Part shown: positions 22,104 through 40,114 of the stretch, one piece after another | How the letters are laid out: every line of letters starts with the position of its first letter | Position numbering within the stretch: position 1 is the first letter of the stretch | From: Annona cherimola | Lineage: Eukaryota; Streptophyta; Magnoliopsida; Magnoliales; Annonaceae | Length of the DNA stretch: 64,000 nucleotides | NCBI GenBank assembly: GCA_030490835.1 | Contig: CM059972.1 | Span: 18,267,764-18,331,763, forward strand | Reading direction: 5' to 3' | Made by a program: the position numbers and the translations under genes | The notes under the pieces: generated by a model | What the model was told of the DNA's origin: nothing | Seen by the model: the letters and a program-made list of their open reading frames with translations, nothing else | Database searches by the model: none

Positions 22104-22860
22104 CAGCAGTAGCCGGGCATGATTTCCGTGGTCACGTGCCCTTTTGCATTCTCCAATTTTTTTTAGCGGTTTAATGCTCTCTCTCAGTACAGCGCTGGTG
22201 GCGACCGCTAGCACGAGCTGAGTTTCAAAATCCGGCGGAAAGCAGAGAGAGAGTCGCAGATTTCTGCTGCGAAAGTCCGACCACCCGACCATCACTTGCC
22301 GGAAAATCAGCGGAAGTCCAACATCCTTTCGGTTTCCTGAGAAGCACCCGGAAAGCGGTCTTTCCCGGGGGAGAAGTAGAACCGGGAAGCTTGAATTGTT
22401 TCTGTTATCTATTTATTTTTAAAAATCGTTCCCGCCTTGCTGTCTTCGAACAGGCATACGGCAAGAAAATCTTCCGACGATCTCGTGGTCCTTGGTCGGG
22501 AATCGCCAGACGGTATTTTTCTTCTCAGAAACCGCGGGAATTGAAAATTGCTTCCGGAATAGGCGGAAAGTACTTCTAATTTCTCGTTCAAAATTATTTT
22601 TATTTCTCTGTTTTTCGGCTGGATATTTGGCGGAGGCGGTCTTCATTGCTAGAAAATCCGAAGAGTATAGCATCTCTAGCTTATTTCCTGCTTTTCTCGC
22701 CCCGGGGAACATCGGTACCCGTTTCCTCAACTGCTTGTCAGAGAAGGCGAAAAGCTCTCGTCTTTTGGCAGGGAAGCAGTCGGGGGAAAGCTGTAAACAC
22801 GAGCGGGATTTCAAGCCGTTCGTCTTTTCCGCCGTTTTCGTTGCTTACTAGGGTTTTTCA

Positions 22861-25800
22861 ATGGATGTACACGGCACTGACAAAGCTTTCGCCAGATGTG
22901 ATAAGGAAGACGTTATCGTCTTCATCTCGGAAGAAGATGCTTTAAAGCAAAGAAACCAGATCAATGATTCAGCCAAAGATGCAGGGTCCTGCTCTTTTTC
23001 AGTAGAATCTGAGTCTCCTGGCCGATTTCATCAATCCTCACCTTTAAAAGAGTACAAGAAGTCCGATTCTGGGCTCTCAAACCTGGACAATCTCAAATCA
23101 AAAGTTTCAGCTGCAACGACGCCGACCCCTTTCCCTGAAACTCCCAAGTTCACGACCAGTCCCAAAAAGCCTCCAAAATACCCCGGAACCGAAACCTTAA
23201 CGCGCCGCAGCCTATCGAGATCAACAATCTCAAAGCCGAAATCCAGATTTGTTGAGCCAACGTACCAGTCTGCTATGAAACGGGTGGAAGAGCACGTTCC
23301 CCCAAAAGGGTCGAATTCACCTTTCCGTAGTTCGCCTCACTTCCCTCTCCCTGCCACTCCCAAGGAGAATATCAAAAGCACAGCACCAACCCCGCGGGCA
23401 GTTGCGGCGGAAGAGGAAGAGGAAGAGATATATAAGATTGAGGATATTCCAGTGAGGGAGAAATGGCGGAGGAGACTGAAGTTCTGGAAGCTGGTGGAGT
23501 GTGTTGCGTTGGTCTCTGTGGTCACATTGCTGGTGGCGAGCTCCACTGTACACAGATTGCAGCATTGCGTGATATGGGGTCTGGTAGTATGGAAGTGGTG
23601 CCTGTTGGTGATTGTGATCTTCTGTGGCCGCTTGGTTACTGATTGGTTTATCTGTCTCCTTGTGTTCTTGATAGAACTGAATTTTGCACTCAAGAATAAG
23701 GTTTTCTATTTTGTACATGGGCTGAAGAGAAGCGTTCAGATCTGTATCTGGGCTGGTTTGGTTCTCCTGTCTTGGTTTCTGCTGTTTGATCAAGGGGCCA
23801 AGCGACCAAAGACAGCCAGGAAGATTTTGAATTATGTTTCCAGGACTCTTGGAACATTTCTGATCGGTTCAGTTATATGGCTCCTGAAGACCCTGCTGCT
23901 CAAAATCTTAGCTTCTTCTTTCCATGCGACTAGATACTTTGATCGAATACAAGAGTCTATTTATCATCAGTATATTCTTTTCACCCTCTCTGGCTCTCCA
24001 TTGATGGAGATGGCTGAGCAGGTAGGTAGGACAAAGAGTGCCCAGTTGAGCTTTAGGAGCACAGGCACAGATAAGGCAAAGGGAGGGGAGGAGCAAGCGC
24101 TGATCGATGTTGGGAAGCTTCATAAGATGAAGCAAGAGAAGGTATCAGCATATACTATGAGGCGTCTGATTGACACCATTACTAGCTCTAGGCTCACCAC
24201 GATTTCGAATTCAATTGAGGAAATTGCCAGTGACTTTGGGGGCGAGCAGAAAGATCAGGAGATAAATAGTGAGTTGGAAGCAAAGGCAGCTGCTCACATG
24301 ATTTTCAAAAATGTTGCCAAACCTGATAGCAAGTGAGAAGACATACTCAAGTGCTGGTTATATTTACATTTCTTTTCTTCTTTTGTTGGTTTTTTTCTTG
24401 ACATTGGGATTTTTTTGTCGACAAATTAAAATGGTTCTTTTTATAGGTACATTGAGATCGATGACCTCATGAGATTCCTAAGCAAGGAGGAAGTGGTCGA
24501 TGTGCTTCAACAATTTGAAGGTGCGGCAGAGACTGGGAGGATTAAGAAGAAAGCATTGAAGAACTGGGTGGTAAGATTTGGTTATCTCAATAGGTTTGAA
24601 CGCAGTAATGTGGTCAATCCCATTTTAGGCTTTAGCTCCTATCTCGCATCATGATGTCTTTGAAGACAAGAAGCTGAAGCCTCGATGGTACCTAACATTT
24701 GAAGAACCTATGTCATAGTTTTTATTCGTGGATCTCTTTCTTATTTGTGATCTTGTGTGAAAGATCTCCAATATCTTGTTTCATCTTATAGTGCAGAGCT
24801 AGGATCTCTTCTAAAAATGGATTTTTTATCTGTTGTTTCCACTACTGGCATTTATTTTTTTGGACAGACTGAAAGTAATTTAGTATGGAAAACACTTAGG
24901 GGATGTTTGGGAATATGGCGTGGGAATCGTGGTAGGGAAAATGTGGTGGCACGGATTTCGAGACCCATCATTTCACAACTAATCATTATATTTTTCCACT
25001 TTTACCCCTATATTCTAATCATTTTCCCTACCAACTACCTTCCAGCAAAACTATTTATTCCAACTTTACCCCTATTATTTCATATCAATCACATAATTTT
25101 CAAAATATTCCATTTTCTATTCCCACCAAATACCACATGTCACACCACTTTCATATTCCCAAACATCCCCTTAGATGACCAGGTGGTTGACACAAGTGTG
25201 TTTGCTTGTGTTTCTGTGTAAGAGGTCTGGGGTTCAAAACTGGACTCGGGCATTAGCCTCCATCTGGGCACCAAAAAAAAAAAAAAAATCCTAGCGTACC
25301 TGTGCACGCCTCTTTTTGTTTTTTCTCCCATTATGAATCTGTAAACTGCTTGCCTCTTGTATTTGATTTAGAAATTGACTTCAGCTGATCTTTTGATGTA
25401 AAAAACACTGTAATTTTCTGGCCAAAAAATGCAAATAACCTACATTTGCTAAAGAACCAATTTTCTGGTGTACAATTCCAGCGTTCGAGCCAACAGGTCT
25501 TTGTCTTTCTTATTTGCAGGTTAAGGTCTACCTTGAACGCAAATCACTTGCACATTCCCTGAATGATACCAAAACTGCTGTAAAACAGTTGGATAAGCTG
25601 GTAGCATGTGTTGTTATAATCATAATTGTTATCATCTGGCTGCTGCTGATGGGATTTGCGAATACGAAAGTGCTTGTCTTTATAACATCACAGTTGGTAC
25701 TGGTAACTTTTATGTTTGGTAACACATGCAAAACCATATTTGAGGCCATCATATTTGTGTTTGTGATGCATCCATTTGATGTTGGTGACCGGTGTGTTAT

Positions 25801-27564
25801 TGATGGAGTGCAGGTAATTTCTTAGAAATAGATATCTATTTTACAGTCATTGCCCAGTATATGCATATTTCTTTACAACGAATATATTTTCTGACTATCG
25901 CTTGACTACATGTTTGTGGGGGCATCCTGCCTACCTTCATCATAATTCATACGTTCCAGTATTCATATGCATGAAGCAATTCCATGTCTATCAGTTATCA
26001 TATTGGCAAACCATGAAGTGTTATGTTCAAAAAGCAGTTATGACCACCCATTCAGGTCTGTTTGTCTGGCAGTAAAATTAATGCACTGGTGCGCGTTAAG
26101 CAAAAAGCTCTCTCTCTCTTTTTTTTTTTTTTTTTGATTCTATTAAGCAAAAAACTTTGATTCTTAGCTTATCCATTCCGTGCCTTTTGGGGCTTTTAAC
26201 ACAAAAAATTCAAGTTGAATGGATAAGCTCAGCCAAACAATTCAAAAATGCACAAGACTTCAGTGCTTTTTACAGACATTAAGTGGATCCAAATGGGCCT
26301 TAACAGCACAATCTACAGGACAAAAGTTGACTAAGTTCTTCCTGATACAGCATGTTTCTTCCAAGCTGGGAAACTGATGGGTTGACAGGGCTGACTTTTC
26401 CTCTGGTTCATCTATCAAAGTGAGGACCATGTACAAACCATGTAATTAAGATGGAACTAACTACCTTTTCTTACATTTGTCTGCAATGTTTGGAAGTTTT
26501 TCTGTAGATGATAGGCATGTTAGGTAGTATCAAAATCTTGTTTCTGCATACATATTTTTAATTGACTGTGTCCATAATCTTGCAGATGGTGGTGGAAGAG
26601 ATGAATATTTTGACAACTGTTTTCTTGAGGTTTGACAATGAAAAAATATTCTATCCAAATGCGGTCTTGGCAACAAAACCCATCAGCAACTTCTATCGAA
26701 GTCCAAACATGGGTGATTCCGTGGAGTTCTCTATTGATGTTTCAACCCCAATGGAGAGTATTGGAGCTTTCAAAGAAAGGATAAAAATGTATGTTTTCAA
26801 TCTTTATCTCTCTCTTTTTGGTTTTGATAAAAGTCAATCTTAATCTCTTTTGTTAGATTCTTCCATCTGGTCAACAGCATGAACAGGTTTTCTGACAGTC
26901 CAACTTGTTTGATTGCCTAACTCATGATTGGCTCTTCATATATTATTAGTAATAATATTACATCTGATGCAAACATCATGCTGCATTATCCTATCATGAA
27001 GAGGTGACTTCATATTCAAAAAGCAGCAAGTACGTTCAATGCATAGCACGAATTTGCAATGAGTTTCTCTTCATCACCATAAATCGACCTAATAAGCATG
27101 CTTGGCTTCAGCATTGAAGTTCTTTGCCTGAAGCCAAGCTTGCAAGGTTCTTGATTAGGCCCACTCAATGGGACTGATGACCAGTGTTCGATTAACCATC
27201 CCATTTCCCTTGTCTTCTAGGGTTCAACATTTTCTTGAGGGTTTGGAAATCTATGTTCCTACTTTTGACCCTGCTCCTCGTGTTCATCAGGTACATAGAT
27301 AGCAAGCCTCAGCATTGGCAAACAAATCACAACATTGTGGTGAAAGAGATTGAGAATGTGAATAAGATGAAAATGGCTCTATTTGTCAACCATACCATTA
27401 ACTTTCAAAACATGGCTGAAAAAATGAATCGCAAATCTGAACTTATCTATGAAATGAAGAAAACATTTGAAGACCTATCTATTAAATATCACCTTTTGCC
27501 TCAAGAAGTACATCTGCGATATATCGGATCTACAATGCCACCAACATCAATTCTTGGACAGTGA
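22861..27564 (+). CDS. MSL10: MscS-like mechanosensitive ion channel, MSL10-like (788 aa)
   Basis: Five exons: 22861-24332, 24447-24570, 25520-25813, 26586-26788, 27291-27564 (2367 nt, frame kept). The protein would open under membrane tension and pass ions, probably at the plasma membrane as for the MSL4-MSL10 group. The long cytosolic N-terminus (1-205) is Ser/Pro-rich with an acidic run at 184-189. Several hydrophobic segments follow (about 211-229, 237-256, 258-277, 292-309, 328-350). Exons 3-4 encode the last two helices and the MscS core: MGFANTKVLVF, FMFGNTCKTIFEAIIF, MHPFDVGDRCVIDGVQ and VVEEMNILTTVFLR. The C-terminal domain ends KYHLLPQEVHLRYIGS. An in-frame TAG at 22849-22851 fixes the start as the first ATG in this frame after it. 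Length is slightly above Arabidopsis MSL10 (734 aa, from memory). Which MSL4-MSL10 paralogue it equals is uncertain. Intron 2 holds a MITE and a SINE. Confidence 0.93.
24899..25170. mobile_element. Harbinger/Tourist-like MITE, family H1, in MSL10 intron 2
   Basis: 272 bp. The ends are ggggatgtttgggaatatg and catattcccaaacatcccc, a perfect 19-bp inverted repeat, with target duplication tta (24896-24898, 25171-25173). It is a close match to 3747-4019. Its better-kept termini suggest it is the younger copy. Confidence 0.9.
25174..25289 (+). mobile_element. Short SINE-like element abutting the MITE
   Basis: It has an A-box-like gaccaggtggttgac, a B-box-like ggggttcaaaactgg (about 25230-25244) and ends in a run of 16 A. 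It resembles the SINE on the other strand at 53903-54020. No clear target duplication is seen, and its left end touches the MITE duplication. Confidence 0.6.
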
Positions 27565-28984
27565 TGATCTTCCGGCTGGGATTCTGCAACACTGTGAGTG
27601 CCTTTAGTTCAAAGATGTTTCACAAGCCTTTTAGATCAATTTGCCAAAAAAATAAAAAATCACATTATTGCCTTTATCAGATTTTACAGTAAATGCGTCT
27701 TCGGAGATGTAGCCACAGGATTTTGAATTCAGATCCTTTAATGTGCTTTTTTCTGTTTTGTTTTGTTGTCTTGATTATAATGGACACTGAGGGTTTGAAT
27801 TCTGGATAGCACATGCCATTTTTTCCCCTAGTGAGCTAGTGGAATTCTAACACGTTCATGTAATGGATTAGTGGAAACCTTCTGCATCCAGGCGCTTACC
27901 CTTGGCTTCTTTGGTGCCTTAACACTAAAATTTACTTGCACCTGTGATTGCAACTTCCATGGAACGAGAAAAGCCTACCTTTTGTTGAACATCCTTCCTT
28001 TCCTAACATATGGCCTTCTCTCTTGATCCCTGATTACAAAAACACAGTAAGCCATATAGCTTTTGATTAGGGACTTTGAATGGTCTATATTATATTTTGC
28101 TTATGGGTAACACATGCATCTGCAGACAAATCTGTGCGATTGGAAGAATCTCAGCCCTTTAGGAATAAGCCTATAAACAAATGGTGAAAAAAGAATATAA
28201 CAAGCAAAGATGCATTATTTACCAAGGGAAACCTAAAGATAATTAGGCGCAAGCCTTTCACTAAAAATAGGCTGGTCATGAAGAAGCCCAAGGTTTTCAT
28301 ATCAACATGAGGGAAGCACTTTTTGTTTGGTTATCTTAATAAATATGGGTTACAATCAGGTGGTGGGCAAGGCCTGAGCCACACATGATAGATATGGGAA
28401 TGCATAGGATTTTTCCTTTTGGTAATCTATGCCACTGTGCACGGTGCATCATGAGAACTCCAAGCTACCATATTTATGTTTGGGCTTGATTCATTAACGG
28501 CTACCTCTTTTTACATTATTCTGTTGCATTCTATATATTTCTGACTCTATGCTCCTTGCGTTTGCCAAGGGCATTTTTTGGAAGGGCTACAGGGCTTTAT
28601 TGTTTGCAATCGCAGATGAGAACTTCTGCCTATTCTGATCAGAGAACAGGAATAGTGTGGGCTTCTGCCCATCCATAGCTTCTTTGGTTTTGTAATTCTA
28701 TGTTGGTTTCTTATATGTGGCCAAGTGATTTCCTGTTCCCAAGCTCAAGTTACTGACCAATTGTTGCAACTAAGTATAACAGCTTTAGTTGTGGGAGAAT
28801 CTTGTAGAAGGAAGTGCTTTAGGTCTCGGTGTAACCATTCTATTATTCGATGATATGTGACATTTACCGAGTCTGCTGGTATCTGCATGTGATGTAGAAA
28901 CCTAAGTTGTATATTATCTAATCCTTATTCCACAGGTTATTCACTGGTATTGTTAAATTTTGGTCTTCTTACGTTGCCGACCAT
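27565..28984. other. 3' flank of the MSL10-like gene
   Basis: Probable 3' untranslated region and intergenic DNA. No coding frame or clear repeat is seen. Confidence 0.45.
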
Positions 28985-29700
28985 TGCACAAATCTGATGG
29001 ACATGTAACAACCAATTTATTGTACTTCCAAACGCACGAAGTTTATGGCAAATATAGCAGTCGATCTTGGATCTATATATACGTACGTATATATATATAT
29101 ATATTTTGTTTTTTTGAAAAGAAAAAATCCACAGGAAGGAAGAATCTTAATGGATGTATTTTCGTTATCAAATAATACCTTTTTTTTTTCCCTCCCAATT
29201 ACAGCTTTTGCTAGGATGATATGAAGTTGAAACTACTTGGATCCTCGGTTCGGGGAGAGGGAAATTTATGCAAGGGTTATAGGCTATTTCTATCCAGCTT
29301 GGAAGTAAATTAATTGCAGATCTGAGAGTCATGCAAGGATGGAAATTGTGAACTGCAATTTGTCGTTTTCTTCTTTACAATAATACAATTTTGAAGACTG
29401 ATCTTCTTGAAAAAACGTTGCAATTAGATGATGCAGTGCTGCTGAAAATCCCCTTAACTATTCAAAGCTTTAAAAGCTCTACAGAACTGAAATCTGTTCA
29501 AGATTTGGTTGGTTGATCAATGAACTTGCTCGCTATTTTTGAGAGAAGCAAAGCATTCCTTCCAGTCTGAAACTTTTTCTCCTCCATTCACCACCTAAAA
29601 CACACAGAACAAAACTATTTCAAATAATGAAATAGGCAGAAATTTCATGCGAAGGTCAATTGTCAGCACCTACCAATTGGGCATTGAAGTGACTTTTGGC
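28985..29700. repeat. Paralogous segment B, left block
   Basis: Partner of 2395-3405. It lacks the Mutator-like MITE: caccacctaaaacacacag at about 29590 is the empty site. It carries its own (TA)n expansion at about 29085-29103. Confidence 0.8.
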
Positions 29701-30397
29701 TGCTCAAAAAAATAGACCTATGCATGTACATGTTGACTGCAAAAAAGTTGCAACCCTCATATTAAACCTACACATTATGAGTATATGCTGATCAAATAAC
29801 ATTCCTAGTTCTTGGGCCAGATTATTTCGAGTCCGTAATAGGCACATTGCAGGAGTTGTATGTAGATTAATGGCTTGGCTTGGGTCAATCCTAACCATGC
29901 TAAGTTAGATCAATTCTACAATTCCAGGTATCTGTGAATATGGAGTGGGCCAACTGATAGAGTTGCGATGTTAGTAAGACATGTAAGTGGTTTTTGTTTT
30001 CAGGTAGCAAACCCATGTGCTACCTTTGAAACAGAGGAGATCCAATCCAGCATTATCCTCACAATCATATCCATATCATCCATCTTCCATAAATTGATAA
30101 CAGATAAATGGTTCAGATATCCATCAATCCTACAAATGTTTGTAGTTGCCCAAAATATATATATATTTTAAAAAACTAATTAGATGTAGCTTCCATTCTA
30201 TCTTCAAGTGGTGGGTCTTCATCCCTTTGAGACAACGTGTATAAAATCCTGATATCCGGTTTAAAGCAACAATGCGAACATGTCACCGCTATTTGTAAGC
30301 TGTGGTCCAATGAATTAATGTTTTAGATCATTGCACTCCTATCCCACTTTTATGGCAGAATATGTTTGGATAGGCTTCTTCATAGTTTTAGAGCTAC

Positions 30398-33084
30398 TCA
30401 ATGCGAAGCTATCTGTACGTTGACACCAACCTCAAAAACTAGTCCTTTTTCCGGAACTGCATTAAGAGCCTCCACACAGATGAGTGCTGCATCCTCTTTG
30501 CTGATTTTACCGTTTGCTGCACTTCCCTGAGATAGATAAATCAGTAAATAGGTCTTTAGAGGGATTGCAAAATGTGCAACGCATTGCTTGATAATCAACG
30601 TCGATTATCTTGGTGGTTTAAATTATCAAAAGACTTCTTAGGATTTCTGCAATTGGGTAGGAGCCCCAGGAGTAGTTAGTGTCTGTCTCTTACTGGGCAT
30701 ACTTCTTGAATATAATCTAATCTTGAAACAGGAAGTAAGAAGGTTTTTCTATCCATTCACCATGTAGAACCCACACAAGGATCCCTGACTAACGACCAGA
30801 TTGCTTTGTTCATCTGGGAAAGCCCACAGGAAGGAAAAAGAAGAAGGCAAAAGTTGAAAGAAATGATTGCTATCCGTGGTGATGAATTTAGAGCCGCCCA
30901 ATGACCAAACAGGCTTGATTTCCTTTGTTTTTGCGGCGATGGCCCACCTCATGGATGGTCTTTATCCTCGGCATTTTTTCCTTAATTAGCAGGAGTATAA
31001 ATTGTTTGCAGTAGTAGTATATGATGATAAGGGAAGACGGTGAGTGGAAACCTCTTTAAAGCAGAAACCTTGCTTGCCGCCAGGGCTGTTCCGCAATAAG
31101 CCAGCTCTAATAATAGTGTATGGAATGCCTGATGCCACTACTGCAGCTTCATCTCTCTCAGCTATCTTCCTTGCGTTGCCGTTCATGAGAGCTTGGATGC
31201 CACTGCTACCTCTATAAACAGCCAACTGCAGTTCTATTAAAACTCCATAATACGCATATCGAATGTATTAATATGTTTGGAGGCTGAGAAATGAATCTTG
31301 TGAATGTATTCAAACTGGTTGTTTGATCTAGTGGAGGCGTACAGCCAATGGCTTTGAAGTTGCCTTTACATATTCAACGGAGCTTCCAAAATTCAGCTTT
31401 AGCAGACCAGAGTAGAAATCACTATTGAACCAGAACCATGAAGATAGGACAGTACGAGCAGCAAACCTGAGACAAGAAAATTATATGTTGTACACCATTC
31501 ATGCTCCTGACTTCTGATAAGAATCCCTCCTACAGGAATATGCAGTTATGCACGGATAAGCTTGGCTGATTTGCATGGGGTTTTAACGAGAATATGAAGT
31601 GGCAGTATGCATCCAGAACCGGCCCAGATATGCTGTGTTCTTGTCTTTAATATGATACAGAAGAATCTTCAGGCATGCACGCACATGAAGGGGGAAGTTT
31701 TTCTCTTACTTTCCTCAGGACAGGCACTGAAATGATTTTCATGTCCTCTCAAAACTAGTTTATGTTATGATAGTGATTATATGGAAACTACCTACACTTG
31801 AAGGGCATATTACTGCTCGGACGCCGCTCAAGGCCTTGGTTAGGAACTTCTGATCACTTCTGTCCCTGGCTATTGGCTTCCCAGAAAACAACAGAATACA
31901 ATTTAAAAAAAAAAAAAAAATCAAAATGTTGTTGCCATTTTGGAAAACTTTCTAATCTTGTATGAATCGGGAAATCTCTTTCGACATAGTCACCTCGACA
32001 TAAGTTCCAAATGCTTCAACAGTGGCTTTCTTGTCTTTAACAAGTGCTTTTATACGAGCTCGTTTTATAATCAATGACAGTAGTACCATCTGCAAAGGTC
32101 AGAACTGAAGCTTATGATGTCATTGTAGAATTGGTATTTTGCTATCCATTCAGACAATAAAAGCTGGGAGCTGAGATCTATGGACTCGTTCAAACCTTGG
32201 ACTCTGAATTCTACCTTAGTGTAAAGGATAAGCAAGAGGCAAACTTTGAGATAAAAATCAGACACAATGAAACAGCCTACCTGCCCAATGTCACTATCTC
32301 CATCGGTTACAAGAACAGCATCTCGAATTTCCTCTCCTTCTGTTCAAAGAAACAGATTGTATCCATATATTTCCCTCAAGGCCTCAGAAGTAAAAATCCA
32401 AAAGCAACCATCCTAAATTTATGACTTACCACCTGGAATTTCATCTTCATCATCAACAACACCTCCATCTTTTGGAAGAAGATCAGGTGCTCCATACCAC
32501 TTTCTCAACTTTGGCCCACCTGCAAGCAAACATCACAATAAAGTCTGGAAAGATAAATGTAGAAACAAACACATTGGACATTTTATTCCTCAGATATGAC
32601 TACAAGATGCATACACTTGCGGCCACTTCCCCCTCAATGCATGATGCATATCCAGCAGCAAACTCCATGATGGTTGGGACCCACGAATAAATGATGGGGC
32701 CTGCTGGATGGATGGATGCATGCTCAGGAGTGGTGGAAGTGAGCAAATCCCCAATTCTAGCCCAAAAGAAAATAAGTAAGTAACAGAAAACACAATACAG
32801 ATGACTAATTCATCGGGCAAAAACAAAACTTAACAACGAAATTATTTGTGTAAACAGATCTGCCAAGCCAGATCAATCTTTGATGGGCAAGACTAGAAAC
32901 CTTCAATGTAGTCAAGAATCTGATCAGTGAAGTTGGTTTTCTTCTTGGAAGAGTGGCAGACAAAAGAGGACCTGGGCAATGGAATCAATACGGTGGACGG
33001 ATTTGGAGAGGAGGAATGGGAAGAGGATATTGAGTAAGAAAAGAAGTTAGAGCATGTGTATAGAGCAGAAGAAAGAGAAGCCAT
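30398..33084 (-). CDS. Plastid-type NAD(P)-binding Rossmann (NmrA-like) protein, 291 aa
   Basis: Eight exons on the minus strand: 33084-32901, 32519-32430, 32339-32281, 32089-31994, 31876-31796, 31529-31467, 31225-31052, 30526-30398 (876 nt, in frame). The Ser-rich N-terminus (MASLSSALYTCSNFFSYS) looks like a chloroplast transit peptide. After it come GGPKLRKWYGAPDLLP, then VLVTDGDSDIGQ, a variant of the dinucleotide-binding TGxxGxxG turn. EGFLSEV, HIIFLSQLAVYRG, GNARKIAE, SGIPYTIIRAGLL and KEDAALICVEAL follow, as in plant atypical short-chain dehydrogenases (NmrA type). An upstream in-frame ATG at 33261 exists, but MASLSS gives the better transit peptide. The C-terminus is odd: after LVFEV the frame runs into GVNVQIASH and stops. 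I expected a further ~20 residues (VNGEEKVSDW-like) and found no exon for them. Substrate is unknown. Confidence 0.82.
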
Positions 33085-34059
33085 ATGAGGGAGAGGGTCT
33101 GAGGGAGAGAGGGGGAAGGATGGGAAGAGAGGAGAAAAAATAATTTTGTTGGTTGAGAAGCTTTCGGATAACAGAACGATTGGTGGAGGCGGCATATGGT
33201 CCAATCCCGCTAGTCGAGTGCTGTATGGTACATTGCCGTACAGCTCTTGCGCTGCAAACATGGATGCTTAACAGCTCAACCCACATTCCGGAACATATGA
33301 AATGATTACCTAGTGCTACGTATGCAATAAGAGTTTTAGATGATTTTTGCACCTAATGAAGTGAATCATATTTAAAATATTTTTTAGGGGAGGTTTGCAT
33401 TTTCTCTTCTTATATTTTATAATTTTTATATTTTGAGCGAAAGGCCTTTTTCAAATAATAAAATGATCCCCAAGGACCCCCCAACCATATTTTTGCAGAG
33501 CACTCTTTCGACAATGTCTCTCAAACGCCTTCCCAAGCTGAGCAACATCGTCTAGCTCGTGAAATGCTAGCGTTGGCTGTATCTATTTTTCAAAAATTTA
33601 AAAAGTTTTCCCATGAATTCGTGGGGTCCAATCGAACTTGGTTCACTGCCCAAAATTTATATTTTTGGCTGTATCTAAAATTAAAATTTTTTTTCATGAA
33701 TTCTTTGGCCCAACCAAAATTGGTTCACTGCTAACATTTTATATTTTCTAATTTTTAATATCTTTGAATTTTGAAAACGAAAATAGGCATTTTTATGTAC
33801 TCGTACATGAAGAAGTCCTTTTTATTTTTAAAATTCAAAAAATATTTAAAATCATAAGTATAAAATCTGGACAAAAAACTAACTTTGCTTGAGCACACAT
33901 GTTTATGAAAAAATAAAAATAATAAAAAATAGTAGCATAAGCATAATCATTTGCATTAAATCACAACTCTTATATGATCAAAAAGAATATTTAATAGTTA
34001 TGTGGATACTTCTGTAAATCTTTCTTCTATGTAGCCCTATCCAGTTTTAATATCTATAG

Positions 34060-34580
34060 GATTGATGGAAAATTTACTCTATCTATTATAGTTAGCATTA
34101 TTTATATGATAATCAAAACTCTTTCATTTATCAAGTATCATTGTTTATGAGTCTCATCTAAAATCAATAAAATAAAATTTTTATATCTAGTATTCACTCT
34201 ATCTATTATAGTTAGCATTATTTATATGATAATTTAATGTTAAATCTCATTTTTTAAGTAGTATTTTTAACATCTAAAATATATCATTATTTGTATGAAT
34301 AAACGATTGTATAAAGTATTATTATATTTTAATATATATGTGAATGAATCTAAACATTTTTTAATTTACACATAAATATACTTATTTTTTAGCAAATACG
34401 CTCATGCACATATTGGATTTAGATGAAATATGGTTTCTTAGATAAACAAATAATATTAAATATAATAAAGTGACTTGAATTTTGTATCAATCATTAGCAT
34501 CTCAAAAATAAAAAAATTCCATAAAATTACTTTTATGAACCTGGGTTTCATATAAGCATTTTCGATCAAACTATATTAAA
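34060..34580. repeat. Dispersed repeat, family D (copy 2)
   Basis: Matches 1130-1640 in the same orientation. It contains an internal direct repeat, ctctatctattatagttagc at 34077-34096 and again at about 34197-34216. Confidence 0.6.
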
Positions 34581-34900
34581 AGGGATTTAAGAATTTTTTA
34601 TAAATAAAAGGGATTTAGGAATTAGTTTTGTAGGATGTAAAATAAATAAATAAATTCCCACCCTCTTTTGCTCATGCATCTTTTGATATTAATTTGACAT
34701 CGACCTAAATTCATTTCCAACTTGGTTAATTTTTTTGTTTTTATCTTTTAATCGGAAAAATAACAAGCAACAAAGCCGTACAACATTAACATAATGCGTC
34801 ATCAGAAATTAAAAATTCAAGGATTTTCAAGGGTGCGAGTGAGTCGTCATTGGCTGATCCCCTGAGGCAAAGCGTAAACGCTGTTGGCACGTTCCGATAA

Positions 34901-34909
34901 AAACCCTAG
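34901..34909 (+). promoter_or_regulatory. Telo-box-like element of the RPS3 promoter
   Basis: AAACCCTAG about 100 bases before the start codon, in gataaaaaccctagcc. Telo-boxes (AAACCCTA) are typical of plant ribosomal protein promoters. In segment A the same place reads aaaacgctagcc. Confidence 0.65.
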
Positions 34910-34951
34910 CCTTATTGGCGGCCTTCTTCTCTGCTAGGGTGGGACTACTTA

Positions 34952-34995
<44 letters not shown>

Positions 34996-35009
34996 CTTCC
35001 TTTCAAAAT

Positions 35010-39760
<4,751 letters not shown>

Positions 39761-40114
39761 AGGATCTTAACCTCAATGCTTCTCAGACAATTAGTTTCTT
39801 ACATTTCGGACCTTATATTTCTTAGCATGGTTTGAATTCTTAGTCATTATTTTCTGGTTGTTGCCTGAAGAAGCTACAATTCCAACAGTCTCTGTGTCTC
39901 TCTCTTCATTTTTGTTATGGATTTTTATGTGCATTCCATAGCTGATGATATGCATACAGCTTGAGATTATGCTTCGTTGGTCAAGAGTTTTTTTGTCAAC
40001 CTAATGGAATATAGCAGTTATTTTGATGTTTTCATGAGAATGGGACCACCAACAATTCCTATCTGATTTAAATTAGATTGGGTGCTGTGAAGTAGGTATT
40101 TGATTCCATACACC
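39761..40114. other. RPS3 3' untranslated and flanking region
   Basis: No coding signal. tgtgtctctctcttc and similar text only. Confidence 0.45.

Larger units (their letters stand above)
33545..34950. repeat. Paralogous segment B, right block (RPS3 upstream region)
   Basis: Partner of 3410-5160. It lacks both Harbinger-like MITEs and the SINE-like insert found in A, and contains a family D repeat at 34060-34580 that A lacks. It runs into the RPS3 promoter. Confidence 0.8.

Noticed and set aside
22419..22814. 131-residue minus-strand frame opposite the MSL10-like leader
   Set aside because: It overlaps the GC-rich leader on the opposite strand. No domain is recognised.
23317..23793. 158- and 118-residue minus-strand frames within MSL10 exon 1
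   Set aside because: They are shadows of the long coding exon on the other strand.
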